In this document: positions 8,727 through 17,206 of the stretch, in pieces
How positions within the stretch are numbered: position 1 is the first letter of the stretch
How the letters are laid out: each line of letters opens with the position of its first letter
Assembly: GCF_013395055.1 (NCBI RefSeq)
Contig: NZ_CP058349.1
Location: 1,610,001-1,674,000, forward strand
Reading direction: 5' to 3'
Length of the DNA: 64,000 bases
Origin: Pseudomonas sp. ABC1
GTDB lineage: Bacteria > Pseudomonadota > Gammaproteobacteria > Pseudomonadales > Pseudomonadaceae
The notes under the pieces: generated by a model
What the model saw: the letters and a program-made list of their open reading frames with translations, nothing else
Told to the model about the DNA's origin: nothing
Database searches by the model: none
Made by a program: the position numbers and the translations under genes

Positions 8727-9629
8727 CTACCTGCCGGGCTTGCCAGCCGCGTTCATGTGCTGGCGCATCTGCTCACAGTAGTCCTGCCGAGCTGGCGCGG
8801 GTGTGTACCAGACATAATCGGCCTGCTCGGCGCCAATCCGCCGTCCCGCATTGGCCAGAATCAGCACACTGATGCGCCCCGTATCCCCAAGGTCGGCAAG
8901 ATGCAGAGGCACACCCCGATCCTTGCGTGCATGCTCGGCACCCGCCAGTAATACCGCAGGAACGGGGGCAGCCAGCAGAGCCTCAGCCATGCGCCGGTCT
9001 CGGTGCAGTTGCACCGACAACATCGCTGGTATCTTCTCGGCCGGCAGCATGCCGCAATGCGAGGCCTTGAGCTGCCGACTCAGTGCCTCGTGCAGCTCGG
9101 GATCGTTGGTTTTCTTGCCAGTGATGGACCTGCTTTCACGGTAGATTTCACGCATCTCCTGTGAATCGAGGTTGGCCGCCAGCAGGGGCGCCTTCTGCCG
9201 CAGGCCGTGGACGACAAGAGGGCCATACAAGGACCAGTCCCAACCGCGCTGCCACTCGAGCGCACCGGGAATATCGTCCGGCAAGTCCGTTTGCACCCGC
9301 AGCCTGTCGACACGTCCTTGCTGCCTGGGCTCGAGCATCTCCAGCAATAGCGCTCCAGCCTCTCGTCGGGACTCCAGCGCCTGCAACAGCCACAACTGGA
9401 GCGCGTGATGGTCGGCATTGTCATGCTGCTCCCCCAGAAGAATCCGGTCGGCACCCGACAAGGCCTCGACCAGTTGCTCAGGCGATAGAGCAGTCCCCGC
9501 ACGCAGGTCGACGATCAACCCCACATCTTCGTGCTGCAACCCTTCCGTCCCCTGCCACTGCGGCAGAGGCGGCAATGCCTTGCAACCGACCAGCAACAGA
9601 ACCAGAGCGACAAACGACAGGGTTCGCAT
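8727..9629 (-). CDS. ChaN family lipoprotein (heme-binding type)
   Basis: Predicted outer-membrane-associated lipoprotein of 300 aa, with signal peptide and lipobox LLVGC at residues 12-16. The ChaN/DUF399 domain follows, with the motif ADRILLGEQHDNADHHALQLW (about residues 60-80), an LLLEML segment and a later LAGAEHARKDRGVPLHL segment. ChaN of Campylobacter binds heme as a cofacial pair, and the gene lies 9 bp beyond hmuV in the same operon. A role in periplasmic heme handling is therefore likely. It occupies the place of the phuW gene of P. aeruginosa; whether it is orthologous I cannot check here. Confidence 0.82.
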   Translation of the reverse strand: MRTLSFVALVLLLVGCKALPPLPQWQGTEGLQHEDVGLIVDLRAGTALSPEQLVEALSGADRILLGEQHDNADHHALQLWLLQALESRREAGALLLEMLEPRQQGRVDRLRVQTDLPDDIPGALEWQRGWDWSLYGPLVVHGLRQKAPLLAANLDSQEMREIYRESRSITGKKTNDPELHEALSRQLKASHCGMLPAEKIPAMLSVQLHRDRRMAEALLAAPVPAVLLAGAEHARKDRGVPLHLADLGDTGRISVLILANAGRRIGAEQADYVWYTPAPARQDYCEQMRQHMNAAGKPGR

Positions 9630-9638
9630 AGGCGTTCC

Positions 9639-10406
9639 TCAACGAGCGATGATCAACGGATGGCCTCGTTCGGGGTGACGTTGCACCAGGACATCCAGGC
9701 CAAACACCTCCTTCAGCGGGGCGGGCTGCAAAACCTCATCAGGCGTACCGATGACATGCGCATGTCCTCCGGCAAGCAGCAACAGTCGGTCGCAGTAGCG
9801 AGCGGCCAGGTTGAGGTCATGCAGGATGACCAGAACCGCCCCGCCACTGCGGGAGAACTTCCGCACAGAATCCAGCGTACTGTGCTGATGCAGCGGGTCC
9901 AGCATGGAGGTTGGCTCATCGAGCAACAGCACCCGCCCGTCCTCCGCCGGCCAGAGCTGCGCCAGAACCCGCGCCAGATGCACGCGCTGCCGTTCGCCAC
10001 CGGACAGCGCCAGGTAATTGCGCTCCGCCAGGTGCGTAGCATCCGCAGCCTCAAGCGCAGCTACCACCGCCTGCTGGTCGATGAGCTTGCCGGTGGAATG
10101 GGGCAAACGTCCCATCTCGACGACCTCATACACTCGAAAGCCGAAATTCAGCGTCGATATCTGCGGAAGAACGGCCATCCGCCGTGCTCGTTCGGCCCCC
10201 TCCCAGGCGTCGAGGGGCTTGCCTGCCAGCAAGACATGCCCCTCATGGGGCTGCAGCTCCCCACAGAGCGCCGCGAGCAAGGTGCTTTTACCGGCCCCAT
10301 TGGGACCAAGAACACCCAGGATTTCCCCAGCCGACAAATGGAAACCGACCTCGGCCAGTACCGACTCGCCCGAGCGACGAACGTGCAGCCCCTCTACGCT
10401 CAACAT
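9639..10406 (-). CDS. hmuV: Heme ABC transporter ATP-binding protein
   Basis: Cytoplasmic ATPase of the hemin importer (PhuV/HmuV), 255 aa. Walker A is VLGPNGAGKSTLLAALCGEL (about residues 34-53), the signature is ALSGGERQRVHLARVLAQL, and Walker B is GRVLLLDEPTSMLDP followed by the H-loop VILHDLNLA. The start overlaps the hmuU stop by one base. It works with the permease HmuU and binding protein HmuT encoded immediately upstream to bring periplasmic heme into the cytoplasm. Confidence 0.93.
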   Translation of the reverse strand: MLSVEGLHVRRSGESVLAEVGFHLSAGEILGVLGPNGAGKSTLLAALCGELQPHEGHVLLAGKPLDAWEGAERARRMAVLPQISTLNFGFRVYEVVEMGRLPHSTGKLIDQQAVVAALEAADATHLAERNYLALSGGERQRVHLARVLAQLWPAEDGRVLLLDEPTSMLDPLHQHSTLDSVRKFSRSGGAVLVILHDLNLAARYCDRLLLLAGGHAHVIGTPDEVLQPAPLKEVFGLDVLVQRHPERGHPLIIAR

Positions 10407-11443
10407 CAGGCGCGTACCCTAAGCAGCAGAAACAGGAAGAACGGCGCTCCCAGCAAGGCCGTGACGATACCGATCGGCAGCTCGGCAGGCGCGAGCAGCA
10501 ACCTGGCCAGCAAGTCGGCCAGCAGCAACAGGCTGGCCCCTGCCAGCGCCGACGCGGGCAACAGCACACGGTGGTCAGGCCCGACCAGCAGCCGAACCAG
10601 ATGGGGCACCACAAGGCCGATGAAACCGATCATGCCTGCGGCAGCGACCGCCGCACCCACGCCCAGGGCCGTGCAGAACACCAGCTCACGCTTGACCTGC
10701 TCGACCTCGAACCCCAGGTGGCGGGCCTCTGACTCGCCAAGCAAGAGAGCATTGAGCGCCTTGGCCCGTCTGGGCAACCAGAGCGCCACGGCGAAGGTGA
10801 CCAGCAACAAGGGCCAGAGACGGGCATAACTGGCGCCATTCAGGCTGCCCAGGTTCCAGAACGTCAGGGTCCGCAAGGTTGCATCGTCAGCCAGGTAGGT
10901 GAACAGACCAATCGCCGCCCCTGCCAGCGCCGTCAGGGCAATCCCCGCCAGCAGCATGGTCGCGACATGGGTCTGGCCGTCGCGCCGACCCAATCGATAG
11001 ACCAGAGCCGTCACACCCAGGCCGCCAGCGAACGCACAGACGGAGAGCACGTAAGGCTCCAGTGCCGCCGGAATGCCGCCCAGCAACGCCCCACCGACAA
11101 TGGCAACGGCAGCGCCCAGCGCAGCACCGCTGGAAACCCCGATCAGACCGGGGTCTGCCAGGGGATTACGGAACAGCCCCTGCATCGCCACCCCGGACAA
11201 CGCCAGCACGGAGCCCACCGCCAGTCCGAGAAGGGTACGCGGCAGGCGAATCTGTCCCAGGATCAGTTCCGCCTGTTCAAGCCCCTGCGAAGCCAGCGGT
11301 ACACCGAGCAGGCGCAGAGCGGCACGCAGTGTATCGCCCAGTGGCAGGCTGACCGGGCCGAGCGCCAGAGACAACCAGAACGCGATCAACAAGAGCCCGA
11401 CAAGTGTGCAGAACAGCGTCCGCACGGAAAGCATGCGAGTCAT
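10406..11443 (-). CDS. hmuU: Heme ABC transporter permease (FecCD family)
   Basis: Inner-membrane permease of 345 aa with about ten hydrophobic helices. Family signatures visible are RLPRTLLGLAVGSVLALSGVAMQGLFRNPLADPG split over residues 67-100, GVSSGAALGA, and the coupling-helix region LGESEARHLGFEVEQV, then MIGFIGLVVPHLVRLL. It forms the heme channel together with HmuV. The start overlaps the hmuT stop by 4 bp (ATGA), a tight operon. Confidence 0.93.
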   Translation of the reverse strand: MTRMLSVRTLFCTLVGLLLIAFWLSLALGPVSLPLGDTLRAALRLLGVPLASQGLEQAELILGQIRLPRTLLGLAVGSVLALSGVAMQGLFRNPLADPGLIGVSSGAALGAAVAIVGGALLGGIPAALEPYVLSVCAFAGGLGVTALVYRLGRRDGQTHVATMLLAGIALTALAGAAIGLFTYLADDATLRTLTFWNLGSLNGASYARLWPLLLVTFAVALWLPRRAKALNALLLGESEARHLGFEVEQVKRELVFCTALGVGAAVAAAGMIGFIGLVVPHLVRLLVGPDHRVLLPASALAGASLLLLADLLARLLLAPAELPIGIVTALLGAPFFLFLLLRVRA

Positions 11444-12327
11444 GGAGCCCCATCATCGAGCGGAGGCTGCTGTGGGTAGAACGCGGCCGACCACGCCCCC
11501 AGCGTTTCCAGCGTCCGAGGCCCCAGCCCACCGACCAGCAGGGTCGGATCGACGACCAGGACACGCCCTTCACGCACGGCACGGCTGGAGGCCAGGCCAG
11601 GATTCTGCGCCAATATGGCCTTGAGCACCTCGGCACCGCGCAGGCTGCGATCGGTCACCAGCAACACGTGCGGATCGAGAGCTGCCAGCGCCTCGCTGGA
11701 GAACGCCTTGTAACCCGGATGAGCTGCAAGGTTGCGCCCGCCTGCATTCTCCAGCAGCCAGTCGGCTGAGGTTCCAGAGCCCGCCACCAACAGACTGCCC
11801 CCACCTTGCCCAACCAGCAGCAACACACCGGGAATCGCCTGTGTCTGCTGTGCGCTGTGCAGCCAATGCGCCTGGCGCGCCAGCCTGGCGTCCAGATCGA
11901 CCAACACGGCCTCGGCACGCTCAGGCTCGCCCAGCAGTTCACCCAGGCGCCGCACGTTACCCTTCAAGGCCGGCAGGTCGCCGGCGGCAGACAGGCGTTC
12001 GATACGCACCCCCGCCGCACCCAACTGCGCCAGCACCGGAGGCGGCCCCATCTCCTCGCTCCCCACCAGCAGGTCTGGGCGCAGCGCCAGGATGCCTTCC
12101 GCCGCCAATTGGCGCTGGTAGCCGATACTGGGCAACGCTTTCAGGGAGGGTGGCTGCTGACTGGTACTGTCGACGCCAACCAGGCGTTGTTCGGCTCCCA
12201 GCGCCACGACCCACTCGCTGATGGCCCCCCCGGCGCTGACCCAGCGCTGCGGCTGTGCCTCCTGGGCCACACCGGCTTGCGCCAGCACTGACAGACCAAC
12301 TCCACAGCAAAATGCTCGTATACGCAC
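11440..12327 (-). CDS. hmuT: Periplasmic heme-binding protein
   Basis: Class III solute-binding protein (PhuT/HmuT), 295 aa, with a cleavable signal peptide (residues 1-22, ending AQAGVAQEA). The fold signatures are VSAGGAISEWVVALGAEQRL at the N-terminus, LRPDLLVGSEEMGPPPVL in the middle, and VLLVTDRSLRG near the C-terminus. It delivers heme to HmuUV. The start is GTG at 12325-12327 with GGAG 9 nt upstream; no better ATG exists. It is the first gene of hmuTUV-chaN. No cytoplasmic heme chaperone (phuS) and no outer-membrane heme receptor gene lies beside it. Confidence 0.9.
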   Translation of the reverse strand: MRIRAFCCGVGLSVLAQAGVAQEAQPQRWVSAGGAISEWVVALGAEQRLVGVDSTSQQPPSLKALPSIGYQRQLAAEGILALRPDLLVGSEEMGPPPVLAQLGAAGVRIERLSAAGDLPALKGNVRRLGELLGEPERAEAVLVDLDARLARQAHWLHSAQQTQAIPGVLLLVGQGGGSLLVAGSGTSADWLLENAGGRNLAAHPGYKAFSSEALAALDPHVLLVTDRSLRGAEVLKAILAQNPGLASSRAVREGRVLVVDPTLLVGGLGPRTLETLGAWSAAFYPQQPPLDDGAP

Positions 12328-12495
12328 GCTCGATCGCTCCAGGCTTTATCGTGCCTCACAGTTGATTATTACTAGCATTTAAAAGTCAACCGATTGCGCC
12401 GCAGTTTAATGAAACCGATAGCGGCTGGATCGCTCTATCCGGCCACGCGATAATCCACCGCTCAGCCACAGAACCTTCTCCCGGGAAAACCACGC
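12328..12495. promoter_or_regulatory. Divergent promoter region between hmuT and the Rieske gene; possible Fur site
   Basis: An AT-rich patch at 12361-12390 contains, on the minus strand, TTGACT followed by TTTAAATGCTAGTAATAATC. The ATGCTAGTAATAATCA part is a weak match to a Fur box. Iron control of hmuTUV is expected from other pseudomonads, but the site is too degenerate to be sure. Confidence 0.35.
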
Positions 12496-12831
12496 ATGAT
12501 CCGGCTCTGCCACTCGACAGACTTGATGGAAGGCCAAGGCCGTGGTTTCACGGTCATGGGCCGGACGCTCATGGCGGTGCGCCACAAGGGCCTGGCCTAT
12601 GTCTACGAGAACCGCTGCCCTCACCGGGGCGTGCGCCTCGAATGGCAGACGGACCGGTTTCTCGACCCGAGCGCCAGCATGATCCAGTGCGCCCACCATG
12701 GTGCCCTGTTTCTCATCGACAGTGGCGAGTGTGTGTCCGGCCCCTGCCACGGCGACTTCCTGCAACAGGAAAGCTGCCACGAAGAAGGTGGCAGTATCTG
12801 GTTGCAAAGCCCGCCAGGGCGCGACACTTGA
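12496..12831 (+). CDS. Rieske [2Fe-2S] domain protein
   Basis: Small stand-alone Rieske protein of 111 aa. The cluster ligands are visible as CPHRG (C-x-H, about residues 41-45) and CAHHGALF (C-x-x-H, about residues 70-77), the spacing of Rieske-type ferredoxins used as electron carriers for oxygenases. No transmembrane segment or signal peptide is seen, so it is probably cytoplasmic. No oxygenase or reductase gene adjoins it, so its redox partner is unknown. It is divergent from the heme-transport operon and 60 bp before dsbD. Confidence 0.85.
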   Translation: MIRLCHSTDLMEGQGRGFTVMGRTLMAVRHKGLAYVYENRCPHRGVRLEWQTDRFLDPSASMIQCAHHGALFLIDSGECVSGPCHGDFLQQESCHEEGGSIWLQSPPGRDT

Positions 12832-12891
12832 AACCGCGCACCCTGCGGCCGGCTTGGTTATCATGTGGCCGTCATCAACGGTGAGACTCCC

Positions 12892-14637
12892 ATGCGCAGA
12901 CTGCTGAGCCTGTGGCTACTGCTGTTTATCCTGCCCGCCAGTGCTGCGGGCCTGTTCGATAACCGCCCCAGCCCTACCCTGGGCGGCGCCCTGAACAATA
13001 GCGCGGACTTCCTGCCAGTCCGCGAAGCCTTCCGCCTGAGCCTGGTCGGCGTCGAAGAAGGCCAGGTACTGCTGCGTTTCACCAACGCACCGGGTTACTA
13101 CCTGTATCGGCATCGCCTGCACTTCCAGAGTGGCGACGACAGCATCGAGCTGGGCCAGCCACGCCTGCCCGAGGCCCAACCCAAGATCGACGAGTATTTC
13201 GGGGACGTCGAGGTCTACTACGGCATCACCGATATCGCCATTCCTCTGCAAGATCCCGCCAACCCGCCGGCAACCCTGCGGGTGTCCTACCAGGGCTGTG
13301 CCGACAAAGGCCTGTGCTACCCCCCGGAAACCGAAACGCTGCAACTCACGGCTGCCGCAGCCGACGAGACAGAAGCGGGCCTGTCCTGGACATCGCTGGC
13401 CCTGTTCTTCCTCGCCGGGCTGGGCCTGACCTTCACCCCGTGCGTGCTGCCGATGCTGCCGATTCTCTCGGGCGTGGTCCTGCGTGGTCAGAACGGCGGG
13501 CTGCGCAGCTTCCTGCTGGCACTGGCCTACGTCCTGCCCATGGCCAGCGGCTTTGCCGTACTGGGCGCGCTGATGGGACTGTTCGGCGCCGAACTGAACC
13601 TGCAGGCACGCCTGCAATCGGCCTGGGTCCTGGTGCCGTTCGCACTGTTCTTCGTCCTGTTCGCCCTGGCCATGTTCGGCCTGTTCGAGCTGCGTTTGCC
13701 GCAAGCACTCAGCAGCCGGCTGGACAACATCGCGGGCAAGGCCAAGGGCGGCTCCTTTCTTGGCGCGGCCCTGCTCGGTACCCTTTCCAGCCTGCTGGTA
13801 TCGCCGTGCGTCTCCGCCCCACTGGCCGGTGCGCTTCTCTATATCAGTGCCAGCGGCGATGCACTGGGGGGAGGCCTGAAACTCTTCGCCCTGGGCATAG
13901 GCATGGGTACACCGCTGATTCTGTTCGCCACCGGCGGCGGTGCCTTGCTACCGAAGAGCGGCGCGTGGATGGTCGCGGTGCGCAATGTCTTCGGCGTGTT
14001 GCTGCTGGCCGTCGCCATCTGGATGCTCGAACGCGTAGTGCCTGGCCCACTGGCGCTGGCACTCTGGGGCACGCTGGCAGCCGGCTCGGCACTGTTCCTC
14101 GGCACTCTGGAGCTGACCACCAAGACGCCTCGCCAGAAACTCGCGCAGTTGCTGGGCCTGGCCTTGCTGGCCTACGCCCTGGCAGCCTGGACCGGCGCCC
14201 TGCAAGGTGCGACCGACCCGCTACGTCCTTTGCCGCCCTCGAATCAGGCCGCCCTCACCAGCAGCCAGGACAGTTGGCATGAAGTATCCACGCCCGGCGA
14301 ACTCGACACCCAACTCGCGGCAGCGCGCAGTGCCGGGCAACCGGTACTGCTGGACTGGTATGCGGACTGGTGCATCAGTTGCAAGGTGATCGAACGAGAA
14401 GTCCTTGGCGCACCGCAGGTGATCGAACGACTGAAGGGTTACCGGCTGATACGCTTCGATATCACCGAGAGCAATGCCGCACAGCGTGCCCTGCTGGACC
14501 GCTACAAGCTGTTCGGGCCGCCGGCCCTGCTGTTCTTCGACCGCAAGGGCGAGGAAATCGACAAGGCGCGCGTGGTGGGAGAAATAGAGCTGGACAGCTT
14601 CATCCAGCGCCTGGAGCTGGCCAGCGGCAGCATCTAA
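12892..14637 (+). CDS. dsbD: Thiol:disulfide interchange protein DsbD
   Basis: Inner-membrane reductant conduit that passes electrons from cytoplasmic thioredoxin to periplasmic thiol pathways (DsbC, cytochrome c maturation). The 581-aa protein has a signal peptide (MRRLLSLWLLLFILPASA), an N-terminal periplasmic domain with the active Cys pair in CADKGLCYPP, an eight-helix membrane domain containing the CVLPML and SPCVSAPLAGA cysteines, and a C-terminal thioredoxin-like domain with WCISC. The start at 12892 has GGTGAG about 7 nt upstream; the frame extends upstream but without signal-peptide sense. Confidence 0.94.
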   Translation: MRRLLSLWLLLFILPASAAGLFDNRPSPTLGGALNNSADFLPVREAFRLSLVGVEEGQVLLRFTNAPGYYLYRHRLHFQSGDDSIELGQPRLPEAQPKIDEYFGDVEVYYGITDIAIPLQDPANPPATLRVSYQGCADKGLCYPPETETLQLTAAAADETEAGLSWTSLALFFLAGLGLTFTPCVLPMLPILSGVVLRGQNGGLRSFLLALAYVLPMASGFAVLGALMGLFGAELNLQARLQSAWVLVPFALFFVLFALAMFGLFELRLPQALSSRLDNIAGKAKGGSFLGAALLGTLSSLLVSPCVSAPLAGALLYISASGDALGGGLKLFALGIGMGTPLILFATGGGALLPKSGAWMVAVRNVFGVLLLAVAIWMLERVVPGPLALALWGTLAAGSALFLGTLELTTKTPRQKLAQLLGLALLAYALAAWTGALQGATDPLRPLPPSNQAALTSSQDSWHEVSTPGELDTQLAAARSAGQPVLLDWYADWCISCKVIEREVLGAPQVIERLKGYRLIRFDITESNAAQRALLDRYKLFGPPALLFFDRKGEEIDKARVVGEIELDSFIQRLELASGSI

Positions 14638-14778
14638 GGTCTGTTGCCATCTCCAGCCATAATGCGGACATTTACCGCGAACACGGCATGACTGGACAGT
14701 CAGTACAGGCTTCGGGCATAGTTTCAATCTTTTTCGCGACACTCGGCATCCGCTGCGACAGAACAACAAGGAATACCC

Positions 14779-15222
14779 ATGGCCACGATCCTGGTTCTAC
14801 ATGGCCCCAACCTGAACATGCTCGGCGTCCGCGAGCCGGGCATCTATGGTGCACTCACACTCGAACAGATCAACCAGGATCTCCAGCGCCGCGCCAGCGA
14901 TGCCGGCCACCGGCTGTCCTGTCTGCAATCGAACGCCGAGCATGAACTGATCGACCGTATCCATGCCGCGCATGTCGAGGGCGTCGACTTCATCCTGATC
15001 AATCCGGCCGCCTTCACACACACCAGCGTTGCATTACGTGACGCATTGCTGGCCGTGAGCATCCCATTCATCGAAGTGCACCTGTCAAACGTGCACAAGC
15101 GTGAATCTTTCCGTCATCACTCCTACCTCTCCGACGTGGCGGTAGGTGTGATCTGTGGTCTTGGCGCCAGCGGCTACCGCCTGGCTCTGGAGGCCGCCCT
15201 GGAACAACTCGCTGCTTCCTAG
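14779..15222 (+). CDS. aroQ: Type II 3-dehydroquinate dehydratase
   Basis: Third step of the shikimate pathway: dehydroquinate to dehydroshikimate. At 147 aa it has the normal type II length. Signatures are the N-terminal LHGPNLNMLGVREPGIYG (catalytic Tyr in IYG), SNAEHELIDRIHAA, NPAAFTHTSVALRDAL (catalytic His) and HLSNVHKRESFRHHS. The aroQ-accB-accC order is standard for Pseudomonas. A 46-bp gap precedes accB. Confidence 0.97.
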   Translation: MATILVLHGPNLNMLGVREPGIYGALTLEQINQDLQRRASDAGHRLSCLQSNAEHELIDRIHAAHVEGVDFILINPAAFTHTSVALRDALLAVSIPFIEVHLSNVHKRESFRHHSYLSDVAVGVICGLGASGYRLALEAALEQLAAS

Positions 15223-15267
15223 GAAGCCAGCACAAACCTATAGCACTCACCTGGGAGTCACTGCTTC

Positions 15268-15729
15268 ATGGATATTCGCAAAGTCAAGAAACTGATCGAA
15301 CTGCTGGAAGAGTCCGGTATCGACGAACTGGAAATCCACGAGGGCGAAGAGTCCGTACGCATCAGCCGTCACAGCAAGCAACCGGCCTTTGCCCAGCAGC
15401 CGATCTACGCACCTGCACCCGCCGCGCCCGCCCCGGTCGCCGCTGCGCCTGCCGCTGCCAGCGCCGACGCCGCTCCAGCCGCGCCGAAACTGAACGGTAA
15501 CGTTGTTCGCTCGCCGATGGTCGGTACCTTCTACCGTGCACCGTCGCCAGAGTCCGCCAACTTCGCCGAGGTCGGTCAGACCGTCAAGAAAGGCGACATC
15601 CTCTGCATCGTCGAAGCGATGAAAATGATGAACCACATCGAGGCCGAAGTCAGCGGCACCATCGAATCCATCCTGGTGGAGAATGGTCAGCCGGTCGAAT
15701 ACGACCAGCCGCTGTTCACCATCGTTTGA
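15268..15729 (+). CDS. accB: Biotin carboxyl carrier protein of acetyl-CoA carboxylase
   Basis: Carries the biotin that shuttles CO2 between AccC and AccAD in malonyl-CoA synthesis. At 153 aa it has an N-terminal helix (MDIRKVKKLIELLEESGI), a flexible Ala/Pro linker (about residues 48-80), and a C-terminal biotinyl domain with the modified lysine in VEAMKMMNHIEAE. The accC start follows 17 bp after the stop. Confidence 0.97.
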   Translation: MDIRKVKKLIELLEESGIDELEIHEGEESVRISRHSKQPAFAQQPIYAPAPAAPAPVAAAPAAASADAAPAAPKLNGNVVRSPMVGTFYRAPSPESANFAEVGQTVKKGDILCIVEAMKMMNHIEAEVSGTIESILVENGQPVEYDQPLFTIV

Positions 15730-15746
15730 ACCGCGGAGAGCCTGCG

Positions 15747-17096
15747 ATGTTGGAAAAAGTACTGATCGCCAACCGCGGCGAGATCGCCCTGCGCGTCCTG
15801 CGCGCCTGCAAGGAGCTGGGCATCAAGACCGTCGCGGTGCACTCCACCGCTGACCGTGAACTGATGCACCTGTCTCTGGCAGACGAATCCGTCTGCATCG
15901 GCCCGGCAGTGGCGACCAGCTCCTATCTGCATATCCCGGCGATCATCGCCGCTGCGGAAGTGACGGGCGCCACGGCCATCCACCCGGGTTATGGCTTCCT
16001 TGCCGAGAACGCCGATTTCGCCGAACAGGTCGAGAACTCGGGCTTCGTCTTCATCGGCCCGAAAGCCGACACCATTCGCCTGATGGGCGACAAGGTCTCG
16101 GCCAAGGACGCCATGAAGAAAGCCGGCGTCCCTACCGTTCCCGGCTCCGACGGCCCGTTGCCGGAAAATGAAGAAGAAGCCCTGCGCATCGCCCGCGAAG
16201 TCGGCTATCCGGTCATCATCAAGGCCGCTGGCGGCGGCGGTGGCCGCGGCATGCGCGTGGTGCACAAGGAAGAAGACCTGATCAAGTCGGCCAAGCTGAC
16301 GCGTACCGAGGCCGGCGCGGCCTTCGGCAACTCGATGGTGTACCTGGAAAAATTCCTCGGCAACCCACGCCACGTGGAAGTCCAGGTGCTGTCCGACGGC
16401 CAGGGCAATGCCATTCACCTCTATGACCGCGACTGCTCGCTGCAACGCCGTCACCAGAAGGTACTGGAAGAAGCGCCTGCGCCGTTCATCGACGAGAAGG
16501 CCCGTGCCGAAGTGTTGAAGCGCTGTGTCGATGCCTGCATCGAGATCGGCTATCGCGGCGCCGGCACCTTCGAGTTCCTCTATGAAGATGGCCGCTTCTA
16601 CTTCATCGAGATGAACACCCGCGTACAGGTCGAGCACCCGGTCACCGAAATGGTCACTGGTATCGATATCGTCAAGGAAATGCTCAACATTGCCGCCGGC
16701 AACACGCTGTCGGTCAAGCAGGAAGACGTGATTCTCCGTGGTCACTCGCTGGAATGCCGCATCAATGCGGAAGACCCGTCGAACTTCCTGCCTTGCCCAG
16801 GCAAGGTCAAGCACTTCCACGCGCCGGGCGGCAATGGCGTGCGTGTCGACTCGCACCTCTACAGCGGCTACAGCGTTCCGCCGAACTACGACTCGCTGAT
16901 CGGCAAGCTGATCACCTACGGCGCCACCCGCGACGAGGCCATGGCCCGTATGCGCAACGCGCTGGACGAGATCGTGGTCGACGGTATCAAGACCAACATC
17001 CCCCTGCATCGCGACCTGACCCGCGACAAAGGGTTCTGCGAAGGCGGCGTGAACATCCACTACCTGGAAAAGAAACTGGGTATGGATAAGCACTAA
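15747..17096 (+). CDS. accC: Biotin carboxylase subunit of acetyl-CoA carboxylase
   Basis: ATP-grasp enzyme that carboxylates biotin on AccB. At 449 aa it has the usual length. It begins MLEKVLIANRGEIALRVLRA and contains the glycine-rich ATP loop KAAGGGGGRGMRVV, the catalytic segment FIEMNTRVQVEHPVTEMVTG and the C-terminal RINAEDPSNFLP. I use the ATG at 15747, preceded by GGAGAG. The frame opens further upstream, but that would overlap the accB stop and does not match the family N-terminus. Confidence 0.97.
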   Translation: MLEKVLIANRGEIALRVLRACKELGIKTVAVHSTADRELMHLSLADESVCIGPAVATSSYLHIPAIIAAAEVTGATAIHPGYGFLAENADFAEQVENSGFVFIGPKADTIRLMGDKVSAKDAMKKAGVPTVPGSDGPLPENEEEALRIAREVGYPVIIKAAGGGGGRGMRVVHKEEDLIKSAKLTRTEAGAAFGNSMVYLEKFLGNPRHVEVQVLSDGQGNAIHLYDRDCSLQRRHQKVLEEAPAPFIDEKARAEVLKRCVDACIEIGYRGAGTFEFLYEDGRFYFIEMNTRVQVEHPVTEMVTGIDIVKEMLNIAAGNTLSVKQEDVILRGHSLECRINAEDPSNFLPCPGKVKHFHAPGGNGVRVDSHLYSGYSVPPNYDSLIGKLITYGATRDEAMARMRNALDEIVVDGIKTNIPLHRDLTRDKGFCEGGVNIHYLEKKLGMDKH

Positions 17097-17125
17097 GCTG
17101 CACGCGGTATCATGCGACACCCGAA

Positions 17126-17155
17126 GGGGAGCGGCTTGCCGCTCCCTTCTTTTTT
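17126..17155 (+). terminator. Rho-independent terminator after accC
   Basis: GGGAGCGG-CTTG-CCGCTCCC hairpin (17127-17146) followed by TTCTTTTTT. It separates accBC from prmA. Confidence 0.88.
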
Positions 17156-17206
17156 CCCGCAGCTTGAAGCCCGCGGCTTGAAGCTGCTCCCCAAGGGAGC
17201 CTCCCC

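Noticed and set aside
15687..17120. Long open frame on the minus strand opposite accB-accC, and similar long frames opposite ilvI (1292-2542), the phosphotransferase fusion (6738-8306), prmA-murJ (17216-19108) and the sigma/FecR genes (22005-23678)
   Set aside because: They mirror real genes in high-GC DNA, have no family motifs, and their codon pattern is that of the antisense strand.
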